A stretch of DNA of 64,000 bases from an uncultured Paracoccaceae bacterium (lineage in GTDB: Bacteria > Pseudomonadota > Alphaproteobacteria > Rhodobacterales > Rhodobacteraceae), in NCBI GenBank assembly GCA_947498415.1, contig CANMKB010000001.1, forward strand, positions 496,001 to 560,000, read 5' to 3'. Positions 19,169 through 28,894 of the stretch are shown here, one piece after another (the first letter of the stretch is position 1; each line of letters opens with the position of its first letter). The notes below the pieces were generated by a model. The model had not been told where the DNA came from. It did not search any database and saw only the letters and a program-made list of their open reading frames with translations. Position numbers and translations under genes: made by a program.

Positions 19169-19540
19169 CTATGTTTTTCTGAGCTTCATGGTTCCAGCCA
19201 TGTCTGGCAGGTAAGCTTCGATCGCGGCTGTCGCTACCACATGGCGTGTGCCGGCCTCATCATCGGTTACGTCCAATCCGCCTTTCACAGAGCGCACTTC
19301 TGCACGCCCTCTCGGCAAATCAGCCGCGACCGCTTCGCAATCAACAGCATCAGGGTTTTGAACGCCAATGGTGACCGAAACACGCATCAGTTTGTGATCG
19401 AGATCGAGTTTGGAAAACAGCGTGATCGAAGAGTGGTGCAGCGCGTCCTGAACCGCGCGTCGTGCGGCTTTGGTGTAGTCTTGGCCATACAGATCGTTGC
19501 CTGTGCCCATTTCGAGAATAATGCGTTTTTCAGTCATCAC
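19169..19540 (-). CDS. Lin0512-family protein, copy 1
   Basis: This 123-residue protein matches the small Lin0512 family of unknown function: ILEMGTGNDLYGQDYTKAARRAVQDALHHSSI near the N-terminus, DAVDCEAVAADLPRGRAEVRSVKGGLDV in the middle. It is a clear paralog of the gene just upstream, sharing E-x-G-x-G, YT-A--RA--DALWH/HS and P-AVD spacing. Its start overlaps the stop of that gene (ATGA). No signal peptide or membrane segment. The two likely form a heteromeric complex, but this is inference. Confidence 0.85.
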   Translation of the reverse strand: MMTEKRIILEMGTGNDLYGQDYTKAARRAVQDALHHSSITLFSKLDLDHKLMRVSVTIGVQNPDAVDCEAVAADLPRGRAEVRSVKGGLDVTDDEAGTRHVVATAAIEAYLPDMAGTMKLRKT

Positions 19541-19884
19541 ACCGGCTCCATATCAAAGGAAACAACAATAGCTGCGTTGGCGATGACGGTATGCCCGTCG
19601 TGATGAGGGGCTTGGATGTCTAGGCCACCCTGTTCTACCGAAATATTTGGCTGCCCATATGGGAAAATCTTTTCAAGCTCTGCCACGTCGACCGCGTCAG
19701 GTTTGGCGACACCAATCTTTGCGTCGATGATCATTGCGGATTTGGGAAAATCAAACAGCTCTGCCATGTTGATCGAGTTGTGCCACAGTGCGTCTTTAAG
19801 GGCGCGGCTTGCGGCTTCGGTGTAATCTTCGCGTCGTAGGGATGTGCCCATTCCAAATTCTACAAGAACCCGTGTCTTGGCCAT
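19537..19884 (-). CDS. Lin0512-family protein, copy 2
   Basis: This 115-residue protein has the same Lin0512 layout as its downstream neighbour: VLVEFGMGTSLRREDYTEAASRALKDALWHNSI at the N-terminus and DAVDVAELEKIFPYGQPNISVEQGGLDI further on. ATG 19884 (MAKTRVLVEFG) is chosen from the conserved start and the AAGGAGCTGAC ribosome binding site before it. Its stop overlaps the start of the second copy. Function is unknown; it lies between trxA and hslV but is separated from trxA by a terminator. Confidence 0.85.
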   Translation of the reverse strand: MAKTRVLVEFGMGTSLRREDYTEAASRALKDALWHNSINMAELFDFPKSAMIIDAKIGVAKPDAVDVAELEKIFPYGQPNISVEQGGLDIQAPHHDGHTVIANAAIVVSFDMEPV

Positions 19885-19963
19885 GTCAGCTCCTTTATCT
19901 TTGGCAGGACGTTGCGCGATTTCGCTGGCCAAGGAAAGGACCAGAGCGTTTTCGGCATTAGTC

Positions 19964-19992
19964 CAAAAAAAAGACGCCCAAATTGGACGTCT
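19964..19992 (-). terminator. Rho-independent terminator after trxA
   Basis: On the minus strand GACGTCC, loop AATTT, GGGCGTC is followed by nine T residues. It ends the trxA transcript and separates it from the Lin0512 genes. Confidence 0.85.
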
Positions 19993-20018
19993 TTCTTTGT
20001 AAAGCAAGTGCGCTTTGC

Positions 20019-20339
20019 TTAGATCGAATCTTCGATCCAGCTTTGCAGAGCAGCTTTAGGTGCTGCGCCAGCGCGGTTGGATACAACCTGACCGCCATCA
20101 AAGATGAACAGTGCTGGAATGCCGCGAACGCCCATGGCCGCCGCTGCGTTCGGGTTGCTATCTACGTCAACTTTGACGATTTTTACTTTGCCTTCCAGCT
20201 CGTTGGATAGTTCTTCGAGCGCTGGGCCAATTTGTTTACATGGGCCACACCATTCAGCCCAGAAGTCTACGACGACTGGAACATCAGAGTTTTTGACTTC
20301 GGCGTCAAAGGTGGCGTCGGTGACAGCAACGGTTGCCAT
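20019..20339 (-). CDS. trxA: TrxA thioredoxin 1
   Basis: TrxA is the cytoplasmic dithiol-disulfide oxidoreductase. The 106-residue protein has the active site WCGPCK with Cys31 and Cys34, and the cis-proline loop [13 protein letters not shown]. It lies 60 bases after addA, at the end of the leftward repair series. A good terminator follows it. Confidence 0.97.
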   Translation of the reverse strand: MATVAVTDATFDAEVKNSDVPVVVDFWAEWCGPCKQIGPALEELSNELEGKVKIVKVDVDSNPNAAAAMGVRGIPALFIFDGGQVVSNRAGAAPKAALQSWIEDSI

Positions 20340-20399
20340 GAAGGTCTCCTACGGAAGAAATTGGGTCGGCCCTGAACCTATGTACCATATGTCGTGTCG

Positions 20400-23300
20400 T
20401 CAAGGCGCATACACGTTTCCGAGAGCTTCTGTGATCAGGGCGTCAGGCAGATCCATTAATTGTGCTGTTTTTGTCCAAAGCAAAGCGGTTTTGATCGTGT
20501 GGTTGGGGTAGATTTGTTTCAGGCAATGCGCATAGGCACCCATCTGCCGCAATAGGCCCTGAGGGACAGCTTCAGGCGCTGCTGGTACGGTTGCATTGGT
20601 TTTGAAGTCCACGACAAGGATTTCTGTCGCGCTGATGATGAGCCTGTCTACGGTGCCGTGCAGCCTTTGTTCGCCTAAGTCAGCGGTTAATGAAACCTCT
20701 GCCAAAGTTTCTTGAGCGAATAAGAAGGCTAAATGCTCTGACGTAAGGATTGTCTTTGCTTCATCCGTCAAAGCGGCCAGATTTTCAGTCGCAGTTTCCC
20801 CAAGATTTTTAAGGATTTGACCTGCCGAATGATCCCAGGTTTCGATCGGCACATTTGGTAGGTGTTCCAGCAGTAAATGAATTTGGCGGCCACGCTTTTT
20901 AGCGGCCTCTTCATCCAATCCGGCATCACCCGGCAAGGCCTTTGCACCCCCCAAATCAGATGGGCTAAGAGTTTTTACCGCTTCGACTGGCTTTGTGGCG
21001 GAACCTTTGTAGAAATCTGGTAGTTCTATCGTCGTTTCGTTGGGCTGTGCTTGAGAATCTTCGATGGGCCCCGTCCAATCGCCGTGTTCGTGGCGCAGGC
21101 CCTCACCAAAGGCATAGGTGTGCGGGACAGCGCCCAGCTCTTTCATACCAGCTTGAGCAATTTGATACCAAGTGTCCCCGGTTTTTTCCAAATCCCCTGC
21201 AGCCGCAATGATGAGCCACTTTTCTGCTCGGGTCATCGCCACATACAAAAGGCGCAATCGCTCTGCGCGTTGAAGGTCTTTTTGCGCGTCTTGCGCGTCT
21301 GATATGGCAGTTGGGGCCGAGGCGCCCGAGCTGTTCCAAAGCGGCAAACCTTTATTGATCACAACCTGATCTGTCGAGCGCAGCAATCGCTTTCCGGTAT
21401 CTGGCATGATCACAATCGGGGCTTCCAGACCCTTTGAACCATGCACCGTCATGACCCTGATCTGGTCGCTTGCGCTATCCATCTGGCGTTTGATTTCCAG
21501 ATCATCAGTTTCCATCCACACTAAAAACCCGGTGAGGCTCGGGACGGTACTACGTTCAAACGCCAAGGCCTGTGACAGCAGCGCATTTATGCCGTCTTCG
21601 GCCTCATTGCCAAGACGCGATAAGAGTTTGCTTCGCCCATTGTGTCGTGTGAGGATACGTTCGATCAAATCATAGGGGCGCAAAAAATCTGTTTTGCCCA
21701 TGAGATCCGATAAGACAGACATCGTTGCAGGGAATTCTGCACCCCGATCCCGCAAAGCCTGCCAAAGTAGCGGTACGGTGCGCCGATGGGCTAGATCAAA
21801 CAGCTGCTGCTCGCTCCATCCAAACAGTGGTGAACGCAGCACTGTTGCCAGCGATAAATTATCCTCTGGCGTGGCAAGGAAACTCAACAATGCAGATAGG
21901 TCTTTAACGGCCAGTTCAGCACCAACCTTTAAGCGGTCAGCTCCCGCAATTGGAAGTTTGGCGGCTTTGCATGCGCGAATGATTTCTTGGAATAAATCTG
22001 ATCGGCGTTGTACCAAGATCAAGAAGTCTCCGGCGCGGACTGGGCGCTGACTGTAAACACAGTCATCTCCCTTTTTGGCCGGAATCGTGACCTTTTGCGA
22101 GATCATCTTTTTAATTTCGCGTGCAATATTCTGGCCAAGATATACCGTGTGATGCGTCTCACTCAGGCGATCAACAGGATCGTACCAATCCCCCTCTTCC
22201 GGCGCCTCGCTTTTTTCGATGACGGGCCATAGGTCAACACGGCCCGGCATGTCAGAATTAAATGCAATGTGGTGTTCAAACTCTGTGTTTGCATGCAATT
22301 TAAAGCAGGTATCGACAACCTGCAGAATCGCATCTGAAGACCGGAAAGAGTACTCTAGTTCTAAGGATTGCAGTGGCGTGTCTGACGCTTGAAGACGGTT
22401 CTGAAAATCGTCGCGCATGCGATCAAATTCGGCTGGGTCTGCGCCCTGAAAACTGTAGATAGATTGCTTTTTATCACCGACTACAAAGATGGTACGCGGC
22501 ATGTCACTTCGTTCTGTCCCCGCCCCGGCGCCCGAGGTGAACTCTTGGGCGAGACGCTCGATCACTTGCCATTGCACGGGGCTTGTATCCTGGGCTTCGT
22601 CGACAAGAATGTGATCAATGCCGCCGTCCAGACGATATAGAACCCATTCGGCCACCGCTTGATCAGACAACAGGTTTCTTGCACGCACAATGAGATCGTC
22701 AAAATCCAGCCAACCCAAACGTTGCTTGTGCTGTTCGTAATGCGACAAGAAACGATGCGCAAAAGACCAAAGCGCAAGGCTGCGCTGGGCGTTTGCAAGG
22801 GCGATGCGCTCTGCCCTGGCATCTTCTACCCGCATCATGAGCTTATTTAGTTTTTCGATAAGATCGGGGTGATCTTTTTGCAGCTTTTTCGTGGGAAAGC
22901 TGCCGATCTTGGCTGTGAATGGTTCTTTGGCACCAGAACCCGTTAGAAAAGTGCCTTCCAGCGCGGGCAGCGCCTCATAACCAAGAACGCTTATCATCGA
23001 CAGTTTCGCAGCGGCTTTGCCGTCATTTACGCCGCCAGATTGCAAAACGGGAATGAGGGCCTTGATCAGATCCTCTTCATCCCCAAGAAAGACGTTTTTG
23101 GCGATCTCTTCAAATGACAAGCCAGCTTTGATACCAAGCAAGTCAAACACCGCCGCCTGATCCACATCGCGCCCAAACTCTTGTGCATTGCGTACAATCT
23201 CAGAAGTGAGGCGTTCAAAGTTTTCACCAGTGAAAAACCGAGCAAGATCTCGCACCAGCGGCGCATCATCACCTTCTGCCATTGTTGAAACAATATCGTC

Positions 23301-23768
23301 TCGTAGCAGTGCCGCGGCGCGATCTTCCATTTCTTTGAACAATGGAGAAACGCCAGCTTCCAATGGAAAACGTCGTAGTAAGGATGAGCAAAAAGAGTGG
23401 ATTGTTTGAATTTTCAAACCACCCGGGGCTTCGATCGCGCGGGCAAACAACGTTCGTGCTTCTTTTAGGCGATCTGAATTGATTGCACCTTCGACACCTA
23501 GTTCAACAAGCTCGGCCTTTAGTCCGTGATCGTCTTTCATCGCCCAAGCGCCCAAGCGTTTGAACAACCGGTTTTGCATCTCAGAGGCTGCAGCTTTGGT
23601 ATAAGTCAGGCACAAAATGTGTTGGGGTTGCACACCCTCCAATAGCAGACGTGCAACGCGGTCTGTCAGTACGCGTGTTTTGCCTGAACCTGCGTTTGCG
23701 GAAAGCCAGGTCGAGGCATCAGGTCGCGCGGCTTGTACTTGCCGTTCTGTGGCGTCGTTCCGTATCAT
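20400..23768 (-). CDS. addA: AddA double-strand break repair helicase-nuclease
   Basis: AddA is the UvrD-like helicase and nuclease subunit of AddAB, which processes double-strand breaks for recombination in place of RecBCD. The 1122 residues contain Walker A ANAGSGKT at 24-31, the helicase motif LVDEAQDTSPVQW, the MTVHGSKGLEAPIV motif, and a C-terminal RecB-type nuclease with ILVVDFKTN. ATG 23768 is chosen because it overlaps the addB stop (ATGA); the upstream extension inside addB is a shadow. The gene belongs to the tsaE-amgK-murU-addB-addA series. Confidence 0.96.
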   Translation of the reverse strand: MIRNDATERQVQAARPDASTWLSANAGSGKTRVLTDRVARLLLEGVQPQHILCLTYTKAAASEMQNRLFKRLGAWAMKDDHGLKAELVELGVEGAINSDRLKEARTLFARAIEAPGGLKIQTIHSFCSSLLRRFPLEAGVSPLFKEMEDRAAALLRDDIVSTMAEGDDAPLVRDLARFFTGENFERLTSEIVRNAQEFGRDVDQAAVFDLLGIKAGLSFEEIAKNVFLGDEEDLIKALIPVLQSGGVNDGKAAAKLSMISVLGYEALPALEGTFLTGSGAKEPFTAKIGSFPTKKLQKDHPDLIEKLNKLMMRVEDARAERIALANAQRSLALWSFAHRFLSHYEQHKQRLGWLDFDDLIVRARNLLSDQAVAEWVLYRLDGGIDHILVDEAQDTSPVQWQVIERLAQEFTSGAGAGTERSDMPRTIFVVGDKKQSIYSFQGADPAEFDRMRDDFQNRLQASDTPLQSLELEYSFRSSDAILQVVDTCFKLHANTEFEHHIAFNSDMPGRVDLWPVIEKSEAPEEGDWYDPVDRLSETHHTVYLGQNIAREIKKMISQKVTIPAKKGDDCVYSQRPVRAGDFLILVQRRSDLFQEIIRACKAAKLPIAGADRLKVGAELAVKDLSALLSFLATPEDNLSLATVLRSPLFGWSEQQLFDLAHRRTVPLLWQALRDRGAEFPATMSVLSDLMGKTDFLRPYDLIERILTRHNGRSKLLSRLGNEAEDGINALLSQALAFERSTVPSLTGFLVWMETDDLEIKRQMDSASDQIRVMTVHGSKGLEAPIVIMPDTGKRLLRSTDQVVINKGLPLWNSSGASAPTAISDAQDAQKDLQRAERLRLLYVAMTRAEKWLIIAAAGDLEKTGDTWYQIAQAGMKELGAVPHTYAFGEGLRHEHGDWTGPIEDSQAQPNETTIELPDFYKGSATKPVEAVKTLSPSDLGGAKALPGDAGLDEEAAKKRGRQIHLLLEHLPNVPIETWDHSAGQILKNLGETATENLAALTDEAKTILTSEHLAFLFAQETLAEVSLTADLGEQRLHGTVDRLIISATEILVVDFKTNATVPAAPEAVPQGLLRQMGAYAHCLKQIYPNHTIKTALLWTKTAQLMDLPDALITEALGNVYAP

Positions 23769-26698
23769 TTCAGATCCTCCGCCACGGGTTCTTCGGTGAC
23801 ATCCCATTCGCCAAAACGGGCAAGTTGATCATAGTCGCCGTGATCGGTGTCTTTGCGTAGGGCCCGACGTGAAGTGAAGCCTTGCTCAACATCAAGATAG
23901 CGGGTGATCAGTTGTTCGAACTCCTCCCACACTTGTGAAGGTGGCATTTCAATCAAAGGCGCAGACACATCTTTGGGGCTGTTTCCCAGTCCAATGTATA
24001 TGGCACCCGCAACCTCAGCCGGATCTATGTCGCGAAATCCGCCTTGCTCGGCCATGGCGGCCTCAAGCAAGAGCTGTTTGTCAAAATACAGCTGTTCACC
24101 GGTTGAGGGGGGCGTGCCGGTTTTGTAGTCGTAGATAAACACACTACCCGTGGCGTCTCGATCCAACCGGTCGGCAGTGCCGCGCAGCGTAAAGCCAAGG
24201 CGTGGAATTTCTGACTTTGCTTCGCGTTCAAACGCGATGGGTTTGGCGCTGTTTTGGCGCTGGGCCTCTCCGGCTATAAACTGTTCAGAAATGCGTTCTA
24301 TCCGGGCTTGCCAAAGCGCTCGTGCGGCTGGCCATGGCACGTTTTGTGCAAGAACAGTCTCTGAAACGGATAGCAGATGCGACGGCGTTAGATAGCTGCG
24401 ATCTTCCGTGACATCTTTGACAAAGCGCTCGAGAACCTCATGAATAACGATCCCACGCAACAGCGCATCGGGCGTTTTCATCAACGGATCGAGTGGGCGC
24501 AAACGCAGGCTGTGACGGGCGTAAATCGCATATGGATCTCGGATCAAACGCTTGATTTCTGTGACCGACATCTGTGTTGGCCGCGCAGACAACGGAGGTC
24601 TGGGGGATGGTCGTTTCACAGGTTCGGTCGGCGTCACGGTCTCAAGGGCGGCAACCAACGACAGCCAATGTTGCCCTCTGGAGCGCATATCAGCCAGCGC
24701 TTGAGGCCCGCCTTGATCTGGCAGACCTTCCAGTAGGTTCATCAGACGGTTCACCCAACGGGACGGGACAGTTTCGGCCTCGTCTGACCGGATGGACCGC
24801 GTCAGCCAAACTTCATCTGCCCCTACAGCTTGTTGAAAGTCGTGTGCGGATAGACCGATGCGACGTTCTGGGAGCAGCAACCCAGCATCGTGACGCATTT
24901 TTCGGTTGAGCCACGGGTCTGGGCTTGGGCTTTCAGGCCAGCTGCCTTCGTTCAGCCCACCCAGGATCATTAGATCTGCCCCTTGAACGCGCGCCTCTAA
25001 GGTGCCCCAGATAAGGATGTTTGAGTGGGGGGCATCTCTGTCTCGCACTTCTCCCTGACCGATGACTGCCCCAAATAGATCTAGGTAATCAGACGCGGAT
25101 AAGGGGCCGCCGTATTCTGCGTTTTCCCTCAGGTTGGAGACAAGCTTGGTTGCTTCTCTTCCGGGTTTTTCGTCCCAAAGTCCGCCGCTGCCTTCGGGCT
25201 CGACAGAGCCTCGTGCAATTTGTTCGGCGAGTGAAATATGATGTTCTAGGCGGGTGCTTAGCTCGACATCCCCACCAACCAATCTGTCACAAAAACACGA
25301 GGTGACCCATTGCATCCAATTGGTGGCCTCTTTTTGAGCTGCGGCCCATGTCAGAAGGATGTCAGCTTCGGGGAAGGTGATCCCCTTGCGCCGGATGTGC
25401 ATTTCTAAGTCACGGGTCAGGCGTAGGTGAACATTGCGCCCTTCGCCAGAATGGGTCAGTGGATGCTTGAGTAACGTAAGCAATGCTTCGGACGTGAGGC
25501 GGTGGTGAAACAGGGCCCCGACATGACGCAGAAATCGCCCGGGAGGGGTCAGTTGCAATGGCGTCCCCGCGGAATCATCGGGCAAGATATCCCAACGATC
25601 CAGCGCTGCAGTAACCTGACGAGTGAGCATACGATCCGGCGTGATCAGAGCTGCTGTTTTTCCATCATGGGCGGCTTGGCGCAAGCGCATCGCAATCGCT
25701 AAAGCTTCTTCTCGAAGGGAAGAGGCCTCTAGTAACGTTACCTTTTGAGTTGCCTTGTCGAGATCCTTAAGCGCTGGACCTTCGGACAACCACTGATCTG
25801 TCACCGGCGCAGGGCGTAAAGCGAGGGAAATCAGCTTGTTGCGAGGCGGGCAGGGCGCAGCCATTGGGCCCCATTGATCGACATCTTGGGCAGAGAGATC
25901 AAGATTTTTGAGAACCTTGAGAAACCGGTACTGAGGATGGTCTTCGGCTGTTAATGCATCACCTAGTACATCCCAAACAGGGTTGGGTGTATCAAAATCA
26001 AATCCAGGCAGCACCAACGCGCCTTGAGGGAGTTTGGCAATTGCCTGCATCAACAGCATGGTTGTGCCCCGCGATCCTGTTGAACCCGCAAGGATGATGG
26101 GGTGAGTTGGCGGCGATGCCTCCCACTGTTCGGCAAGGCGTTCGATAATCATCCGCTGACGCGTTTCACTATCTGTCGCCGTTTCAGAGTTTTCGACGAA
26201 ATGCCGGGCAATTCCGAAAAAAGCCTGCGCTCGCTCCCAGTGGCCTGACTGATCAGACACGTCCAGGGCCTCGATCATATCTGGTGACACGCCTTCGCCA
26301 CTCATTTCATCCATGAGGCCGGCTAAACTATCTGCCAGATCGTATAGGGATGCTCGTGGTGCCAAATCTGGTTGTTGATCCAACAATCGCGCGATGAGCT
26401 GGATCAATTCAAACCGTCGGCGCAGCGGGTTCACAGCGGGTGCAACTTCGTGCGCGGCAACGCTTTGCCCAAGCCGTGTCAGCATATCAATGCGCGGCAG
26501 CAAGCTCGGCGATCCGGCATCAAACAGCTGGCGGATGCGCCGCGCCATGCGTTCTGTGTTTACGATGATCTGAACGCGAGCGATTGCCTCAACCGGTTGG
26601 TGGGCAAGTCGCTTTTTCAGACCAGACACAAGCGCCATCGGGAAATCTGCCCCGGGCTCTACACCAAAAACGCGGGCCTTTTGAGACGCATCAAACAT
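23765..26698 (-). CDS. addB: AddB double-strand break repair protein
   Basis: AddB is the partner of AddA: a helicase-like scaffold with a second nuclease domain. The protein has 977 residues. The N-terminal region reads FGVEPGADFPMALVSGLKKRL, typical of alphaproteobacterial AddB, a PIILAGSTGSRGTTMLLMQAI segment resembles a degraded nucleotide-binding loop, and the C-terminal nuclease motif VFIYDYKTG is intact. I see no iron-sulfur cysteine cluster of the Bacillus AddB type. It overlaps murU by eight bases. Confidence 0.94.
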   Translation of the reverse strand: MFDASQKARVFGVEPGADFPMALVSGLKKRLAHQPVEAIARVQIIVNTERMARRIRQLFDAGSPSLLPRIDMLTRLGQSVAAHEVAPAVNPLRRRFELIQLIARLLDQQPDLAPRASLYDLADSLAGLMDEMSGEGVSPDMIEALDVSDQSGHWERAQAFFGIARHFVENSETATDSETRQRMIIERLAEQWEASPPTHPIILAGSTGSRGTTMLLMQAIAKLPQGALVLPGFDFDTPNPVWDVLGDALTAEDHPQYRFLKVLKNLDLSAQDVDQWGPMAAPCPPRNKLISLALRPAPVTDQWLSEGPALKDLDKATQKVTLLEASSLREEALAIAMRLRQAAHDGKTAALITPDRMLTRQVTAALDRWDILPDDSAGTPLQLTPPGRFLRHVGALFHHRLTSEALLTLLKHPLTHSGEGRNVHLRLTRDLEMHIRRKGITFPEADILLTWAAAQKEATNWMQWVTSCFCDRLVGGDVELSTRLEHHISLAEQIARGSVEPEGSGGLWDEKPGREATKLVSNLRENAEYGGPLSASDYLDLFGAVIGQGEVRDRDAPHSNILIWGTLEARVQGADLMILGGLNEGSWPESPSPDPWLNRKMRHDAGLLLPERRIGLSAHDFQQAVGADEVWLTRSIRSDEAETVPSRWVNRLMNLLEGLPDQGGPQALADMRSRGQHWLSLVAALETVTPTEPVKRPSPRPPLSARPTQMSVTEIKRLIRDPYAIYARHSLRLRPLDPLMKTPDALLRGIVIHEVLERFVKDVTEDRSYLTPSHLLSVSETVLAQNVPWPAARALWQARIERISEQFIAGEAQRQNSAKPIAFEREAKSEIPRLGFTLRGTADRLDRDATGSVFIYDYKTGTPPSTGEQLYFDKQLLLEAAMAEQGGFRDIDPAEVAGAIYIGLGNSPKDVSAPLIEMPPSQVWEEFEQLITRYLDVEQGFTSRRALRKDTDHGDYDQLARFGEWDVTEEPVAEDLK

Positions 26699-27380
26699 CT
26701 GAATTAATTAACTCTTCTGCCAGTTTGATCCCGCCAGGGGTGCCAACATCGCACCATTGACCAGGATAAATTGCCCCAAACAAACGATTGCCTTCGATCA
26801 TGCGGTCCCACAAGACATTAAGCGAAAAGGAGGTTTCGCGAATGTCGAACAATCCTTGCGTTTTAAGGATCTGTATGCCCCCGTAAACCACTTCGGTTCC
26901 ACGAGATATGTGGCCTGTTTCACTGATGGCAAAATCTCCGAGGCCAGTGCGCCCATGGCATTGAGCCAGCGGAACACAAAGCAAAAGCGCATCCATTTTC
27001 TCTGGATCCCAAGCTTTTTGAATGAATGTAAACGGGTTTGGCCCACTCCAAATCGCATCTGAATTGCTTGTGAAAACCGGGTCATCGCCCAACAATGGAA
27101 GTGCTTTTCGCAGTCCGCCGCCCGTGTCTAGAATTTTAGGTTGTTCATAGCTGAAGGTCACCGGCTTTGAGGCTAAGTGAGTTTCAATCTGTTCGGCCCG
27201 ATAGTGCAGATTGGCAACCATGTTCAGAGGTTGAACAGCTGATGCCAGATCGAGCGTGTGATCAATAAGTGGCTTTCCGGCGACTTCAATCAAAGGCTTA
27301 GGGGTGTTAGCAGTCAAGTCGCCCATGCGCGTGCCGAATCCGGCCGCAAACAACATCAAAGCGTTGGGATGGTCGCGCAT
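26691..27380 (-). CDS. murU: MurU-like nucleotidyltransferase (MurNAc-1-phosphate uridylyltransferase)
   Basis: This 229-residue sugar-nucleotide transferase has the signature MLFAAGFGTRMGDLTANTPKPLIEVAGKPLIDHTL near residues 9-43. Its position directly after an AmgK-like kinase fits MurU, which turns MurNAc-1-phosphate into UDP-MurNAc in the cell-wall recycling route that bypasses fosfomycin-sensitive MurA. The gene overlaps the kinase gene by 25 bases. A different sugar-phosphate substrate cannot be excluded from sequence alone. Confidence 0.82.
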   Translation of the reverse strand: MRDHPNALMLFAAGFGTRMGDLTANTPKPLIEVAGKPLIDHTLDLASAVQPLNMVANLHYRAEQIETHLASKPVTFSYEQPKILDTGGGLRKALPLLGDDPVFTSNSDAIWSGPNPFTFIQKAWDPEKMDALLLCVPLAQCHGRTGLGDFAISETGHISRGTEVVYGGIQILKTQGLFDIRETSFSLNVLWDRMIEGNRLFGAIYPGQWCDVGTPGGIKLAEELINSDV

Positions 27381-28384
27381 TTGTCTCTCAGTTTGGTCAA
27401 AATGTCAGAAGAAGGGTGCGGAAGCTCAGTGCGTATGATGTCTGCGACTGGCTGCAGGGCTGGATGGCTTAGGTCTCTTTCCAGCAAAGCCCAAACCCGT
27501 GGGATGAAATCAACGTAGTGCGGTTTGCCAAAGTGCATGGAAAGCCGCGCGAAAACACCGATGATCCTTAGATTTCGTTGTGCCCCCAGCACATGATAGG
27601 CCGCTTCAAATTGCGCCGCATCTACACCTGTTTCGCTGATGTAGCACTGAATCATGGCTTGTTCTGTTTCAATCGGCACATCTCGCCGCGCGTCTTGGAG
27701 CAGCGACACGAGATCATAGGCGCGATGTCCTGCCATTGCGTCTTGGAAATCAAGCAACCCAACGCGGGCAGACCCTTGTCTTTCTGGCAGCCAAAGCAGG
27801 TTTTCAGCGTGGTAATCTCGTTGAATTAATACATCTGCCTCTGGCGCATATTGTGTCAGTAGGGGGGTGAGCGCCGTTTCAAACGCATGCGCCTTTGCCT
27901 CATAGGCTGACTCTGTACCGGCGCCCCGCAGGTACCAGCGCCATGCCAGCGCGGCCATTTTAGACATGATTGTTGGTGAGTAGGTTGCCAAATTTGGCGG
28001 CGGAGTGTGTTGGTGAAGTTTGACCAAAACATCAATCGCGGCGGAATACAGCGTATCTTCCAGCTCGCGCTCACGTTCAACGACACGGGCAAACAAGTCA
28101 TCTCCGAGGTCTTCTAGGACAAGTAAACCGTGCTCGGCATCTTGCGCTAGAATTTTGGGTGCAGACAGGCCAAGCCGACAAAGATGTTCTGCGATGAATA
28201 CAAACGGACGCACATCTTCACCTTTTTCAGGTGGCGCATCCATCAACACCAATTGGCGGCCGTCCGCAAACGAAAGCCGCTCATAGCGGCGATTACTGGC
28301 ATCACCGGCAAGCGGGCTTCGTTGTGCTGATGCCCATTCAGACGAGGCTAGAAACGCGTCAATGAGTTGATTTCGATCAGTCAA
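27356..28384 (-). CDS. amgK: AmgK-like anomeric MurNAc/GlcNAc kinase (aminoglycoside phosphotransferase fold)
   Basis: This 342-residue kinase has the APH fold: SPLAGDASNRRYERL in the nucleotide-loop region, LVLEDLGDDLFARV, the catalytic loop LIQRDYHAENLLWLPE and the metal-binding VGLLDFQDAMAGHRAYDLVSL. The family includes AmgK, which phosphorylates MurNAc at the anomeric carbon. The overlap with the murU-like gene strongly suggests that activity. The start overlaps the end of tsaE by eight bases. Confidence 0.83.
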   Translation of the reverse strand: MTDRNQLIDAFLASSEWASAQRSPLAGDASNRRYERLSFADGRQLVLMDAPPEKGEDVRPFVFIAEHLCRLGLSAPKILAQDAEHGLLVLEDLGDDLFARVVERERELEDTLYSAAIDVLVKLHQHTPPPNLATYSPTIMSKMAALAWRWYLRGAGTESAYEAKAHAFETALTPLLTQYAPEADVLIQRDYHAENLLWLPERQGSARVGLLDFQDAMAGHRAYDLVSLLQDARRDVPIETEQAMIQCYISETGVDAAQFEAAYHVLGAQRNLRIIGVFARLSMHFGKPHYVDFIPRVWALLERDLSHPALQPVADIIRTELPHPSSDILTKLRDKCATIPTL

Positions 28385-28850
28385 TATTCAGGCCTTCCAG
28401 ATCAGCATCCCATCGTGGGCTGGTCCAATTCAATTTAATTGTTCTCACACCCGGAATATCTGTCATTCCCAGTGAAACCGATAAAGCCGACGCAGGTGCA
28501 AGCTCTGCCAAACGATCTGGCCATTCTACAAGACAGACTGCCTCATCAAAGGCGTCTAGCATACCAAGTTCAATAACCTCATTCGGGTCAGTGAGCCGAT
28601 ACAAGTCAGAATGCCAAATTTCAAATGCTTCGAGAGGATAGGTTTGCACGAGGGTGAACGTGGGCGATGGCACGTCTTCGGCGTAGCCCAGCATGCATTG
28701 AATAATCGAACGCGAAAAATGCGTTTTCCCTGCACCAATATCACCCGTTAAAAGAATGGTATCGCCGGGCTTTAGGAATGCTGCGAATTTCTCGGCGAGT
28801 GCATTGGTTTCATCGGGGTTATTCAGTTGATGCGACAAGGTATTGGACAT
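28377..28850 (-). CDS. tsaE: TsaE tRNA t6A biosynthesis ATPase
   Basis: TsaE is the small ATPase needed with TsaB, TsaC and TsaD to form threonylcarbamoyl-adenosine at position 37 of ANN-decoding tRNAs. The 157 residues have Walker A GDIGAGKT at 36-43, then VPSPTFTLVQTYP and the HSDLYRL motif. ATG 28850 (MSNTLSHQL) gives the usual length; the 15-codon extension to 28895 would reach the PAS gene stop. tsaD lies elsewhere in the same window at about 42-43 kb. Confidence 0.94.
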   Translation of the reverse strand: MSNTLSHQLNNPDETNALAEKFAAFLKPGDTILLTGDIGAGKTHFSRSIIQCMLGYAEDVPSPTFTLVQTYPLEAFEIWHSDLYRLTDPNEVIELGMLDAFDEAVCLVEWPDRLAELAPASALSVSLGMTDIPGVRTIKLNWTSPRWDADLEGLNID

Positions 28851-28894
28851 GCGCAGAGGATAGCTTGCTACGATGGGCCTGCAAGCGCGAAGCA

